Of a stretch of 64,000 nucleotides of DNA, positions 1 through 8,308 are shown one piece after another; within the stretch, counting starts at the first letter, position 1, and each line of letters opens with the position of its first letter. This stretch comes from Prauserella shujinwangii (GTDB taxonomy: Bacteria; Actinomycetota; Actinomycetes; Mycobacteriales; Pseudonocardiaceae). The notes beneath the pieces were generated by a model that saw only the letters and a program-made list of their open reading frames with translations, did not search any database and was not told where the DNA came from. A program made the position numbers and the translations under genes. The stretch covers positions 434,001 through 498,000 of the forward strand of contig NZ_PVNH01000004.1 of the NCBI RefSeq assembly GCF_003001955.1. The letters are read 5' to 3'.

Positions 1-366
1 GCCGGGCAGCGGAGCCCGGCTCGCCCTGCCGTCGCCGGTGTCCAGCCGCAGCAGCGACTGCCCGGCCGCCCGCACGCGGGTCTTGCGCACCGTCTCGCCG
101 TCCATGGGCACCCGCACCACGCGGACGTCCCGGCCCAGCAGCTCCGCCAGCGCCCGGCCGGACTCGTCGTCGCCGAGCGCGGTCACCAGCACCACGTCGG
201 GCGCGGTCCGCGCGGCCAGCAGCGCGGCGAGCCCGGCGCCACCCGGCCGCCGCCACTCGCGGGCGACGTCGACCACCGGCACCGGCGCCTCGGGGCACAG
301 CCGGTCCGCCGTGCCCTCGACGTCGACGTCGAGCAGCGCGTCACCGACCACCACGAGCGGCCTCAC
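1..366 (-). CDS. PfkB-family heptose kinase, HldE/RfaE-like (partial, 3' end outside window)
   Basis: This is the N-terminal 122 codons of a PfkB/ribokinase-fold sugar kinase; the rest lies beyond the left edge. Seen: an N-terminal GDALLDVDVEG strand-loop like the HldE GDxxLD motif (residues 8-18), a PGGAG sugar-binding motif at 41-45, and a VTALGDDESG strand. Known: HldE-type kinases phosphorylate D-glycero-D-manno-heptose 7-phosphate at C1 on the way to ADP-heptose. The GTG start overlaps the gmhA stop by four bases (GTGA), so it is translated with gmhA as the last visible gene of the operon. Whether a nucleotidyltransferase domain follows cannot be seen. A different PfkB sugar kinase is possible, but the gmhA, gmhB and GT9 neighbours favour heptose. 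Confidence 0.8.
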   Translation of the reverse strand, partial: MRPLVVVGDALLDVDVEGTADRLCPEAPVPVVDVAREWRRPGGAGLAALLAARTAPDVVLVTALGDDESGRALAELLGRDVRVVRVPMDGETVRKTRVRAAGQSLLRLDTGDGRASRAPLPG

Positions 367-926
367 GTGGGCACCCCCAGTGCCTCGTCGAGCTGCGCGC
401 ACAGGGCGTGCACCACGGCCAGGTGCAGCTCCTGCACGGTCGCCACACTCGGCTCGTCCACGGCGATCGCGTCATCGCACAGCGACACCAGCGGATTCGG
501 TGCCGGACCGGTCAGCGCCCACGTCGTCACGCCCAGCTCGTGGGCGGTCTTGGCCGCGGCGACGACGTTCTGGCTGCGCCCGCTCGTGGACAGCGCCACC
601 AGCACGTCACCGGGGCGGCCGTGCGCGCGAACCTGCCTGGCGTACAGCTCGTGCTCGCCGTAGTCGTTGCCGATCGCGGTGGCCGCCGAGGTGTCGGCGT
701 GCAGCGCGATCGCGGACAGCGGCTGCCGGTCGTGCAGGAACTTGCCGACGAGCTCGCCGGTGAGGTGCTGGGCCTCCGCCGCGCTGCCACCGTTGCCGCA
801 CGCCAGCAGCCTGCCGCCACCACCGAGCACGGCGGCCAGGTGCGTTCCCCAGTCCTGGATCGTGGGCGCCGCCGCCTGGATCCGGTCCAGAGCGCCGCGC
901 AGCGCCGCGAAGTGCTGTTCGATCAC
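363..926 (-). CDS. gmhA: Sedoheptulose-7-phosphate isomerase GmhA (SIS domain)
   Basis: A 187-residue SIS-domain protein of GmhA length. GmhA converts sedoheptulose 7-phosphate to D-glycero-D-manno-heptose 7-phosphate, the first step to ADP-heptose, in the cytoplasm. Seen: the phosphate-binding GNGGSAAEAQH motif (44-54) including the likely metal ligands H54 and E58, an ALSTSGRS serine loop, and the C-terminal TVQELHLAVVH helix carrying the Q and H expected for the active site. The GTG start at 926 is chosen because TCAGGAGG lies just upstream and because it overlaps the stop of the upstream GT9 gene by four bases; the longer reading upstream is GT9 antisense-frame sequence. Sugar phosphate supply links it to the pentose pathway. 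Confidence 0.9.
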   Translation of the reverse strand: MIEQHFAALRGALDRIQAAAPTIQDWGTHLAAVLGGGGRLLACGNGGSAAEAQHLTGELVGKFLHDRQPLSAIALHADTSAATAIGNDYGEHELYARQVRAHGRPGDVLVALSTSGRSQNVVAAAKTAHELGVTTWALTGPAPNPLVSLCDDAIAVDEPSVATVQELHLAVVHALCAQLDEALGVPT

Positions 927-1984
927 GCGAAACCTCCTGACGTGAGTCGCCCGACGGCCGAGACGACCTCGGCCGGGTCGATCGCGAGGCACGGGTGGCC
1001 CTCGACGGGGCACACCCGCGCCCGCGTGCCCCGGCACGGGGCGTCCTGGTCGCCGAGCAGAACGGTGGGCACGCCGTACGGCGCCCAGCGCGCCGCGGGT
1101 ACGACGGGGGCGAACAGCGAGACCACCGGGGTGCCGACCGCCGCCGCGAGGTGGGCGGGGCCGGTGTTGGGCGCGACCACGGCTCGCGCGCCGTCCAGGA
1201 CGGCGGCGAGCCCGCGCAGATCGGTCCGGCCACCGAGGTCGACGACCGTGTCACCGACGTCACCGACGTCACCGGCGTCCCCCGCGGCCGCGGCGACCTC
1301 GGCGGTCAGCTCCCGCTCGCCGGGCGCGCCGGTGACCACCACGCGATGCCCGGCCTCGGCGAGCGCGCGGACGAACGCGCCCGCGTGCCGGACCGACGGC
1401 TGCCGGGCGGGCACGGACGCGGCGGGGTGGACCACGACGTAGCCGTCCCCACCGGCCGCGCCGGTCAGCCCGGTCACGTCCGGCAGCGGGCGCCGCACGG
1501 CGAGCGCGCCGTCGTCGCCGCGCGGGAGGTCGAACCCGGCCGCGCGGGCGAGCGACAGCGCGCGCTCGGCCTCGGGCGGGTCCCCGTCCACGCGGTGCCG
1601 CAGGTCCAGCAGCGATCCGGGGTAGTCCTCGCTGATCGCGCCGATCCACGGCACGCCGGCCAGGCGCAGCGCCAGCGCCAGCGGCAGCGGCGACTGGTGG
1701 AACGAGGTGAGGATCAGCGCCACGTCCGGCCCCAGGTCCCGCACCTGCTTCACCAGCGCGTCCACGTGGTCCTGGGTCGTCTCGGGCGGTTCCGGGTCGA
1801 TCCACGGCGCGCACCACTCGAGCACCTCGCCGAGCCCGGGCAGCAGGTCCGCCGCCGCGCGCCCGCGCGGCCCCGCGAGCAGCGTCACCGACTCGGCCCC
1901 GGCGGCGACGGCGCGCACACACGGACCGGCGAGCAGCACGTCGCCCGCGTTGTCCAGGCGGGCCACGAGCACGCGCGGGCTCAC
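923..1984 (-). CDS. GT9-family glycosyltransferase (ADP-heptosyltransferase-like)
   Basis: A 353-residue GT-B enzyme resembling the heptosyltransferases (WaaC/WaaF, GT9) of Gram-negative LPS synthesis. Seen: N-terminal VLVARLDNAGDVLLAGP, the GT9 LDxxGD acceptor-side motif; a central VVVHPAASVPAR strand; and the donor-binding VAPNTGPAHLAAAVGTPVV region. Known: GT9 enzymes move heptose from ADP-heptose. Inference: with gmhA, the HldE-like kinase and the gmhB domain next door, the donor is probably an ADP-heptose and the acceptor an unknown surface or secreted glycan, since actinomycetes have no LPS. The GTG start at 1984 overlaps the upstream TGA by four bases. A stretch of Gly-Asp-Val repeats near residue 260 is odd. 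Confidence 0.85.
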   Translation of the reverse strand: MSPRVLVARLDNAGDVLLAGPCVRAVAAGAESVTLLAGPRGRAAADLLPGLGEVLEWCAPWIDPEPPETTQDHVDALVKQVRDLGPDVALILTSFHQSPLPLALALRLAGVPWIGAISEDYPGSLLDLRHRVDGDPPEAERALSLARAAGFDLPRGDDGALAVRRPLPDVTGLTGAAGGDGYVVVHPAASVPARQPSVRHAGAFVRALAEAGHRVVVTGAPGERELTAEVAAAAGDAGDVGDVGDTVVDLGGRTDLRGLAAVLDGARAVVAPNTGPAHLAAAVGTPVVSLFAPVVPAARWAPYGVPTVLLGDQDAPCRGTRARVCPVEGHPCLAIDPAEVVSAVGRLTSGGFA

Positions 1985-3453
1985 AGCAGCCCCCTCGCGA
2001 GCTCGGTCGCCTCGGTGAGGTCGGCGGCGACGTGCGCCTCGCGGCGGGCCCGCTCGACCTCCCCGGGCAGCGTGCGCGCGGTGGGCACGAGGATGCCGTG
2101 CGCGCCCGCGGCCGCGGCGGCCGCCACGTCGGCCCCGGTGTCGCCGATGACCACGCACCGGGCAGGTTCGACGCCCAGCTGCTCCGCCGCGCGCAGCACC
2201 AGACCCGGCCGCGGCTTGCGGCAGCCGCAGCCGTCGGCGTCGCCGTGCGGGCACACCTGCCACGTCTGGAACGGGCCGAGCAGCTCGTCGACCCGCGCGT
2301 TGACCGCGCGCACCGCACCGGGCGTGAGGTAGCCGCGCGCGATCCCGGACTGGTTGCTCACCACGCCCAGCAGCGCGCCGTCGGCCCGCAGCCGGTGCAG
2401 TGCCTCGGCCGCGCCGCGCCGAGGGCGGACCTTCTCCGGGTCACCGAGGTACGGCACGTCCTCGATCAGCGTGTCGTCCCGGTCGAACAGCACCGCCGAG
2501 GGCCTGCGGTGCCGCAGCTCGCCGCGCGCGCGGTGCAGGCACGCGGCGGGCGGGATCAGCGCGCTCGTCACGAGCATCCGGCCGATCTCGCGCGGGGTGC
2601 GGGGACCGGGCAGGATGCGGCGCAGCGCGAACTGCCCGGTCAGCCCGGTCCACAGACCGCCGAGCGCGGTCGCCGCCCGCCAGCGGCGTGCCGCGAGCAG
2701 GCCCAGCGCGCCCGCGGCGGCGGCGGTGGTCAGCGCGTGCGTGCCGAGCCTGCCGGGGCCCTCGCCGATCCGCTGCCGCCACGCGCGGCCGTGCTTGCGG
2801 CGCATCAGCGCGTTGTCCGCGTTGCCGCGCTGCCTGCGCAGGCTGGCGAGGAAGTCCCCGTCCGCCGCGGGATGCGTCGTGGTGCGCGTGCCCTCCGCGA
2901 TCCGGTAGCCGGCGTGCCGCACCCGCAGCGCCAGGTCGGCGTCCTCCCGGAACGCGCGGGGGAACCGCTCGTCGAACCCGCCCGCCTCGAGCAGCGCGAT
3001 CCGCCGGTAGGCCATGTCCGCGGTGATCCAGCGCGCCCCGGTGAGGCCGAGCGTGGCGCGCTCGTCGTCGGTGGGCCGCCTGCCCTCCGGGACAGGCACG
3101 ACGAGGCGCGCCACCGACGCGGCGACGTCCTCGTCCAGGCCGGTCAGGTCGTCCGCCAGCCGCCGCGGCCAGTCGGGCGGCGTGAGCACGTCGTCGTCGA
3201 GGAACGCGATCCATTCGGTGCGGGCCGCGCGCCAGCCCGTGTTGCGTGCCGCCGCGGGGCCCCGGCCGCCCGAGCGGACCTGCCGCACCGGCAGCCGCAG
3301 CTCCGGCAGCGCCAGCGGGCCGCCGTCCGGCCGGTCGTCGGCGACGATCACCTCGGCGGGCCGGGGACCGGCGCCGTCGTCGAGCGCCCGCAGCAGTGCC
3401 GCGAGGTTGTCGCGGCCCGCGGTGGGGATGACGACGGTGTACTCGGTGCTCAT
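1981..3453 (-). CDS. GT2 glycosyltransferase fused to GmhB-type heptose bisphosphate phosphatase
   Basis: A 490-residue two-domain fusion. Residues 1 to about 225 form a GT-A (GT2) transferase with VVIPTAGRDNL at the start, the metal-binding FLDDD at 84-88 and FPRAFREDADLALR near 165-178. A hydrophobic helical linker (about 235-305) follows. Residues 319-460 are a HAD phosphatase of the GmhB type: nucleophile motif DRDDT (324-328), SNQSG (366-370), the zinc-loop CPHGDADGCGCRKP (401-414) and GDTGAD (437-442). GmhB removes the C7 phosphate from heptose 1,7-bisphosphate. The ATG at 3453 overlaps the carbamoyltransferase stop; a longer in-frame reading upstream is shadow. Joining a transferase to a sugar-nucleotide pathway phosphatase suggests one complex. 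The general histidinol-phosphatase-like HAD role cannot be excluded. Confidence 0.85.
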   Translation of the reverse strand: MSTEYTVVIPTAGRDNLAALLRALDDGAGPRPAEVIVADDRPDGGPLALPELRLPVRQVRSGGRGPAAARNTGWRAARTEWIAFLDDDVLTPPDWPRRLADDLTGLDEDVAASVARLVVPVPEGRRPTDDERATLGLTGARWITADMAYRRIALLEAGGFDERFPRAFREDADLALRVRHAGYRIAEGTRTTTHPAADGDFLASLRRQRGNADNALMRRKHGRAWRQRIGEGPGRLGTHALTTAAAAGALGLLAARRWRAATALGGLWTGLTGQFALRRILPGPRTPREIGRMLVTSALIPPAACLHRARGELRHRRPSAVLFDRDDTLIEDVPYLGDPEKVRPRRGAAEALHRLRADGALLGVVSNQSGIARGYLTPGAVRAVNARVDELLGPFQTWQVCPHGDADGCGCRKPRPGLVLRAAEQLGVEPARCVVIGDTGADVAAAAAAGAHGILVPTARTLPGEVERARREAHVAADLTEATELARGLL

Positions 3454-5087
3454 GCGGCGCTCCCGGGCCGTCGCACGGCGAACGGTCCGATGGCGAGCAG
3501 GTCGACGGGGGCGGAGCCGAAGCACTCCAGCGCGTCGGCCGGGCTGTCGACCATCGGCCTGCCCGCGGTGTTGAGGCTGGTGTTCACCACGGTCGGCAGG
3601 CCGGTGCGGCGCTCGAACGCGGTCAGCATGCGGGCCACGACCGGTTCCGTTCCCGGGTCGACCGTCTGGATGCGCGCGGTACCGTCCACATGCGTCACGG
3701 CCGGGACACGCTCGCGCCACGCGGGGGCGACGTCGTGCACGAACAGCATGTACGGGCTCGGCAGCGGGCCGCGGCCGAACAGCTCGCTCGCGCGGTCGGC
3801 GAGCACCATCGGCGCCACCGGGCGGAACTGCTCGCGGCCCTTCACGTCGTTGAGCCGCTCCAGGTTCTCGGCGCGGCCGGGATGCGCGAGCAGCGAGCGG
3901 TGGCCGAGCGCGCGCGGCCCGAACTCGGCGCGGCCCTGGAACCACGCGACGATCGCGTCGTGGGCGAGGGCCTCGGCGACGGTCTCGGCGATGTCGTCCG
4001 GCCGCTCGTAGGGCACCTTCGCGGCGCGCAGCTTCTCCTCGATCTCGGCGTCGGTCCAGTCGCGACCGAGGTCGGCGCCGGTCATCGGCGCGACCCGCTC
4101 CCCGAGGTCGGCGGCCAGTTGCAGGGCCGCCCCGAGCGCGGTGCCCGCGTCGCCGGAGGCGGGCTGCACCCACACCCGCTCGAACGGGCCCTCGGCGTGC
4201 AGGCGGGTGTTGGCCACGCAGTTGAGCGCGACGCCACCGGCGAGCGTCAGGTCGGTCGCGCCGGTGCGGTCGTGCAGCCAGCCGGCCAGCTCCAGCAGCA
4301 CCTCCTCCAGCCGCTGCTGCATGCTCGCGGCGAGGTCGGCGTGCTCGGGCAGCATCTCGCCGGCGGCCGTGCGCGCGGGCGCGAACGACGCCCAGTCGAT
4401 CGGCTCGGTGCGGTATCCGCCGTCCCCAGTGGTATAGACCAACTCGCGAAGCCGGGGCAGGAACCGTGGCTCGCCGTAGGAGGCGAGGGCCATCACCTTG
4501 TACTCGTCGCTGGAGCGGCGGAATCCCAGATGCGCGGTCAGGTCCTCATAGGCCAGTCCGAGCGAGTGCGGCAGGCGCTGCGTGGCCAGCTCCTCGAACT
4601 TGCCGTCGCGGTACTCGCCCGCGAGGTACGAAGTGGACTCCCCGCGGCCGTCGGCGACGAGCACGGCGGAGTCGCCCAACGGCGCGGCCAGCGCGGCGGA
4701 CGCGGCGTGCGCGACGTGGTGCCGGACAAACCGGACAATGCCGGGATCCAGCCCGGGCAGCGCGGTCCGCAGGAAGTGCGGCGCCCGCTCGGCGTAGCGC
4801 GTCCGCAGTTCCTCCCATCCCGGGTCCGTGCCGTCGAGGTCGTGGTCGACCAGGCCGGGGTCGTAGGAGTAGCCCACGGCGTCGAGCTGGTCCGGGGTCA
4901 GCCCGGCCCGCTCCAGGCACCACCGCGCGGACTTCTCCGGCAGTTCCCACGCCGAGAACGGCACGGGTTCCTTGCCGTGCTTGCGGCGGCTGAACCGCTC
5001 TTCCTCGGCCGCGGCCACGATCTCCCCGTCCACGATCAGCGCGGCGGCGGGATCGTGGAAAACGGCGTTGATCCCGAGAATGCGCAC
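3450..5087 (-). CDS. Carbamoyltransferase, NodU/CmcH family
   Basis: A 545-residue protein of standard family length, first gene of the glycan operon. NodU-type enzymes transfer a carbamoyl group from carbamoyl phosphate, through carbamoyl-adenylate, to a sugar or antibiotic hydroxyl. Seen: the N-terminal ILGINAVFHDPAAALIVDG signature, a VRHHVAHAASA histidine cluster, the Kae1-like GGVALNCVANTRL segment, and a C-terminal YrdC-like half with FGPRALGHRSLLAHP. Inference: the acceptor is the heptose-containing glycan made by the downstream genes. ATG at 5087; a GGAGG-type site lies just upstream. A SigB-like promoter is found 57 bases upstream of the start, so the whole operon is probably stress-induced. 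Confidence 0.9.
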   Translation of the reverse strand: MRILGINAVFHDPAAALIVDGEIVAAAEEERFSRRKHGKEPVPFSAWELPEKSARWCLERAGLTPDQLDAVGYSYDPGLVDHDLDGTDPGWEELRTRYAERAPHFLRTALPGLDPGIVRFVRHHVAHAASAALAAPLGDSAVLVADGRGESTSYLAGEYRDGKFEELATQRLPHSLGLAYEDLTAHLGFRRSSDEYKVMALASYGEPRFLPRLRELVYTTGDGGYRTEPIDWASFAPARTAAGEMLPEHADLAASMQQRLEEVLLELAGWLHDRTGATDLTLAGGVALNCVANTRLHAEGPFERVWVQPASGDAGTALGAALQLAADLGERVAPMTGADLGRDWTDAEIEEKLRAAKVPYERPDDIAETVAEALAHDAIVAWFQGRAEFGPRALGHRSLLAHPGRAENLERLNDVKGREQFRPVAPMVLADRASELFGRGPLPSPYMLFVHDVAPAWRERVPAVTHVDGTARIQTVDPGTEPVVARMLTAFERRTGLPTVVNTSLNTAGRPMVDSPADALECFGSAPVDLLAIGPFAVRRPGSAA

Positions 5088-5143
5088 GTGGGTTACCTCC
5101 CGCCTGTGGTCCTCGGTCGCGTTCGCGACCCCACTACAACCGC

Positions 5144-5167
5144 TACCCCTTGCAGCGACGGTTAAAC
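5144..5167 (-). promoter_or_regulatory. SigB-like promoter of the carbamoyltransferase/heptose operon
   Basis: Read on the minus strand: GTTT (5167-5164), a 15-base spacer, then GGGTAG (5148-5143). This matches the actinobacterial stress-sigma consensus GNNT-N14-16-GGGTA. It is 57 bases from the ATG. Confidence 0.65.
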
Positions 5168-5235
5168 CGAAACCCCCGGAAAGCCCAGGACGTCGCTACA
5201 CACAGGAATTGACTGCCCGGCCCCGCGGCCCCGCG

Positions 5236-5288
5236 GCGGTGAATGGCACATCGCCTGCGTTGAGCGCAGGGAATGTGCCATTCACCGC
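5236..5288. repeat. 16-bp inverted repeat with nested inner stem
   Basis: Perfect arms 5236-5251 and 5273-5288 (GCGGTGAATGGCACAT and its complement) enclose a second stem CCTGCG/CGCAGG, so almost the whole element folds into one hairpin. It lies between the epimerase gene and the carbamoyltransferase operon. A terminator or structured untranslated region is plausible. Confidence 0.7.
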
Positions 5289-5409
5289 GGGCGCACCGGC
5301 GGGGGCGGCGGGGTCAGGGCCACCTTCACCGCACTCGCCGCCGTCACTACCGAACGCAATGAACAGCACCCGCACCGCCCGCGCCCGGAAGCCCCCGCCC
5401 GCACTCGGA

Positions 5410-5464
5410 CGCAGTGAAGGCCACCTTCAGTGCACCCAACGCACCCAAGGTGGCCTTGACTGCG
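5410..5464. repeat. Imperfect hairpin of the AAGGCCACCTT family
   Basis: Arms 5410-5433 and 5441-5464 pair with a few mismatches and carry AAGGCCACCTT on one side and AAGGTGGCCTT on the other. This is one of five paired hairpins of the family in the window. Confidence 0.75.
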
Positions 5465-5515
5465 TCCCGTGCATCCGGCGCGCCCAGCGCGCCCAGCGCG
5501 CCCCAGCGCCCCAAC

Positions 5516-5536
5516 GCAACCAAGGTGGCCTTGGGG
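5516..5536. repeat. Single arm of the AAGGTGGCCTT family
   Basis: An isolated CCAAGGTGGCCTTGG, which can fold on itself as CCAAGG-TGG-CCTTGG. It lies just beyond the 3' end of the epimerase gene and could act as its terminator. Confidence 0.6.
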
Positions 5537-5545
5537 AGCGGCGGT

Positions 5546-6499
<954 letters not shown>

Positions 6500-6509
6500 A
6501 CGGCGGGAC

Positions 6510-6533
6510 TACCCGATCGGACGGCGCCGAAAC
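6510..6533 (-). promoter_or_regulatory. SigB-like promoter of the UXS-like gene
   Basis: On the minus strand, GTTT (6533-6530), a 15-base spacer and GGGTAG. It is only 11 bases from the start codon, so the leader would be very short or absent. Confidence 0.6.
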
Positions 6534-6539
6534 GGCATG

Positions 6540-6565
6540 GTTAGCGCGGCGGCGCGGGCGGGTAC
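6540..6565 (+). promoter_or_regulatory. SigB-like promoter of the glycosyltransferase operon
   Basis: GTTA (6540-6543), a 16-base spacer and GGGTAC (6560-6565), 11 bases before the ATG at 6576. It lies back to back with the UXS promoter. Confidence 0.5.
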
Positions 6566-6575
6566 AGGTGGGCAC

Positions 6576-7466
6576 ATGCGAGTGCTCGTGACCGGCTGGC
6601 CGTCGTTCGTGCACGGCGAGGCGACCGCGGGCGACGTGCTCAGCATGCGCCGGGTCGGCGCGGCGCTGTCCGGGGCGGGGATCGCCGCCGACGCGGCGTG
6701 GAGCCCTGGTTTCCTGCCCGGCGAGCTGCACCTCGGCGACGTCGACCCGGGCCGCTACACCCACCTGGTGTTCGCCTGCGGGCCCGCGCACGGCGAGCAG
6801 GTGCGGTGGTTGCACGAGCGGTTTGCCCGCTGCCGCCGGATCGCCGTCGGTGTCTCCGTGATCGACCCGGCGGACCCCGCGGCCACCGGCTTCCACCGGC
6901 TGCTGCCGCGCGACGGCGGCCCCGCGGCCCACCCTGACCTCTCACTGTCGGCGGGCACGTCGCCGGTCCCGGTGACCGGGGTCGTGCTGGCGCCGGGCCA
7001 GCGGGAGTACGGCGCGCGCCGCAGGCATGAGCGGGTGCACGAGGCGCTGCTGCGGTGGGCGGGCGGCCTGGACTGCGCCCGCGTCCCGCTCGACACGCGC
7101 CTGGACACCACCGACTGGCGGCACTGCGCGACCGCCGACCAGTTCACCTCCCTGCTGCGGCGGCTCGACGTCGTGCTCACCACCCGGCTGCACGGGATGG
7201 TGCTCGCCCTGCGCGCCGGGGTGCCCGCGCTCGCCGTGGACCCGGTCGCGGGCGGCGGCAAGGTCACCGCGCAGGCCCGCGCGCTCGACTGGCCCGCCGT
7301 GCTGTCCGCCGAGGAGGTCACCGGCCCCGATGCCGAGGCGGCCCTCGGCCGCTGGTGGACGTGGTGCCTCTCCGACGGCGGGCGGGCCCGCGCGGAGGGC
7401 CGCGCGGCGCCCCAGGCGGGCCCGCACCCGCTGCTGGCCGAGCTGATCGCGGAGGTGCGCCGGTGA
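6576..7466 (+). CDS. Polysaccharide pyruvyl transferase-like protein
   Basis: A 296-residue protein with the C-terminal GT-B-like half of the CsaB/WcaK family: LDVVLTTRLHGMVLALRAG (near residue 200-220) followed by VPALAVDPVAGGGKVTAQ, which forms the nucleotide or pyruvate-donor pocket in that family. Known: such enzymes add ketal pyruvate to surface-polymer sugars. Inference: it decorates the glycan built here. The ATG at 6576 is preferred because longer in-frame sequence runs through the divergent promoter region. Its TGA overlaps the GTG of the following GT2 gene, so the three plus-strand genes form one operon. The N-terminal half is divergent and has no motif I recognise. Confidence 0.7.
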   Translation: MRVLVTGWPSFVHGEATAGDVLSMRRVGAALSGAGIAADAAWSPGFLPGELHLGDVDPGRYTHLVFACGPAHGEQVRWLHERFARCRRIAVGVSVIDPADPAATGFHRLLPRDGGPAAHPDLSLSAGTSPVPVTGVVLAPGQREYGARRRHERVHEALLRWAGGLDCARVPLDTRLDTTDWRHCATADQFTSLLRRLDVVLTTRLHGMVLALRAGVPALAVDPVAGGGKVTAQARALDWPAVLSAEEVTGPDAEAALGRWWTWCLSDGGRARAEGRAAPQAGPHPLLAELIAEVRR

Positions 7467-8308
7467 CCGGACCGAGGACGACCGTGGTGATCGCGACCCG
7501 CGACCGCGCCGGCGAGCTGGCGCGCAGCCTCGGCATGCTGTCCGCGCTGCGGCCACGCCCGCCGATCGTCGTGGTGGACAACGCCTCCACCGACGACACC
7601 GGGGCGCGCGCGCTGCGGGAGTTCCCCCACGCGCGGCTGATCCGGTTGCCCCGCAACGCGGGAGCGGCCGCGCGCAACGTCGGCGTCCGCGCCGCGGACA
7701 CCCCCTTCGTCGCCTTCAGCGACGACGACTCCTGGTGGGCCGCGGACGCCCTGCCGCGCGCGGAAGTGCTTTTCGACGCCTATCCCCGGCTGGGCCTGCT
7801 CGCCGCCCGCACGCTCGTCGGGCCCGGCGAGAAGCCCGACCCGGTGTGCGCCGAGATGGCCGCGAGCCCGCTCGGCAAACCCGCGGACCTGCCGGGTCCG
7901 CTCGTGCTCGGCTTCCTCGCCTGCTCGGCGATCGTGCGCAGGGCGGCGTTCCTCGACGCGGGCGGGTTCAGCCCGGTGCTGCACTTCGCGGCCGAGGAGA
8001 AGCTGCTGTCCTACGACCTCGCGGCGCGCGGGTGGGCGCTGTGCTACGCCGACGAGATCGTCGCCCACCACCACCCTTCGTCGACCCGGCCGCCGTCGGC
8101 GTGGCGGCACCGGCTGGAACGGCGCAACAACGCGCTGATCACGTGGATGCGCCGCCCACCGGCCGAGTGCGTGCGGGCCGCCCGCCCGCTGGTGCGCGAC
8201 CCGCGCGCCGCGGCGAGCGCCCTGCGCAGGCTGCCGCGCGCGCTCGCCGCCCGCGATCCGCTGCCGGGTGCGGTCGAGACACAGGTCAGGGAACTGGAGC
8301 GCCGATGA
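7463..8308 (+). CDS. GT2-family glycosyltransferase
   Basis: A 281-residue GT-A glycosyltransferase. Seen: TTVVIATRDRAGELARSL at the N-terminus, VVVDNASTDDTG (nucleotide binding), the metal-binding FSDDDSWW, and a downstream FAAEEKLLSYDLAARGW segment carrying the likely catalytic acid residues. No membrane segments are evident, so it probably acts in the cytoplasm on a nucleotide-sugar donor. The GTG at 7463 has GGAGG upstream and overlaps the previous stop by four bases. It is clearly paralogous to the next gene. Donor and acceptor are unknown. Confidence 0.85.
   Translation: MTGPRTTVVIATRDRAGELARSLGMLSALRPRPPIVVVDNASTDDTGARALREFPHARLIRLPRNAGAAARNVGVRAADTPFVAFSDDDSWWAADALPRAEVLFDAYPRLGLLAARTLVGPGEKPDPVCAEMAASPLGKPADLPGPLVLGFLACSAIVRRAAFLDAGGFSPVLHFAAEEKLLSYDLAARGWALCYADEIVAHHHPSSTRPPSAWRHRLERRNNALITWMRRPPAECVRAARPLVRDPRAAASALRRLPRALAARDPLPGAVETQVRELERR

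Larger units (their letters stand above)
5088..5545. other. Non-coding stretch between two minus-strand glycan genes
   Basis: No plausible gene. It holds a SigB-like promoter for the carbamoyltransferase operon (5144-5167), a 16-bp inverted repeat (5236-5288), an AAGGCCACCTT-type hairpin (5410-5464) and an isolated arm of the same family (5516-5536) just before the epimerase stop codon. Confidence 0.7.

Noticed and set aside
3454-4173. N-terminal extension of the GT2-GmhB fusion
   Set aside because: The in-frame sequence overlaps the carbamoyltransferase and is Arg-rich shadow; the ATG at 3453 with a four-base overlap is the natural start.
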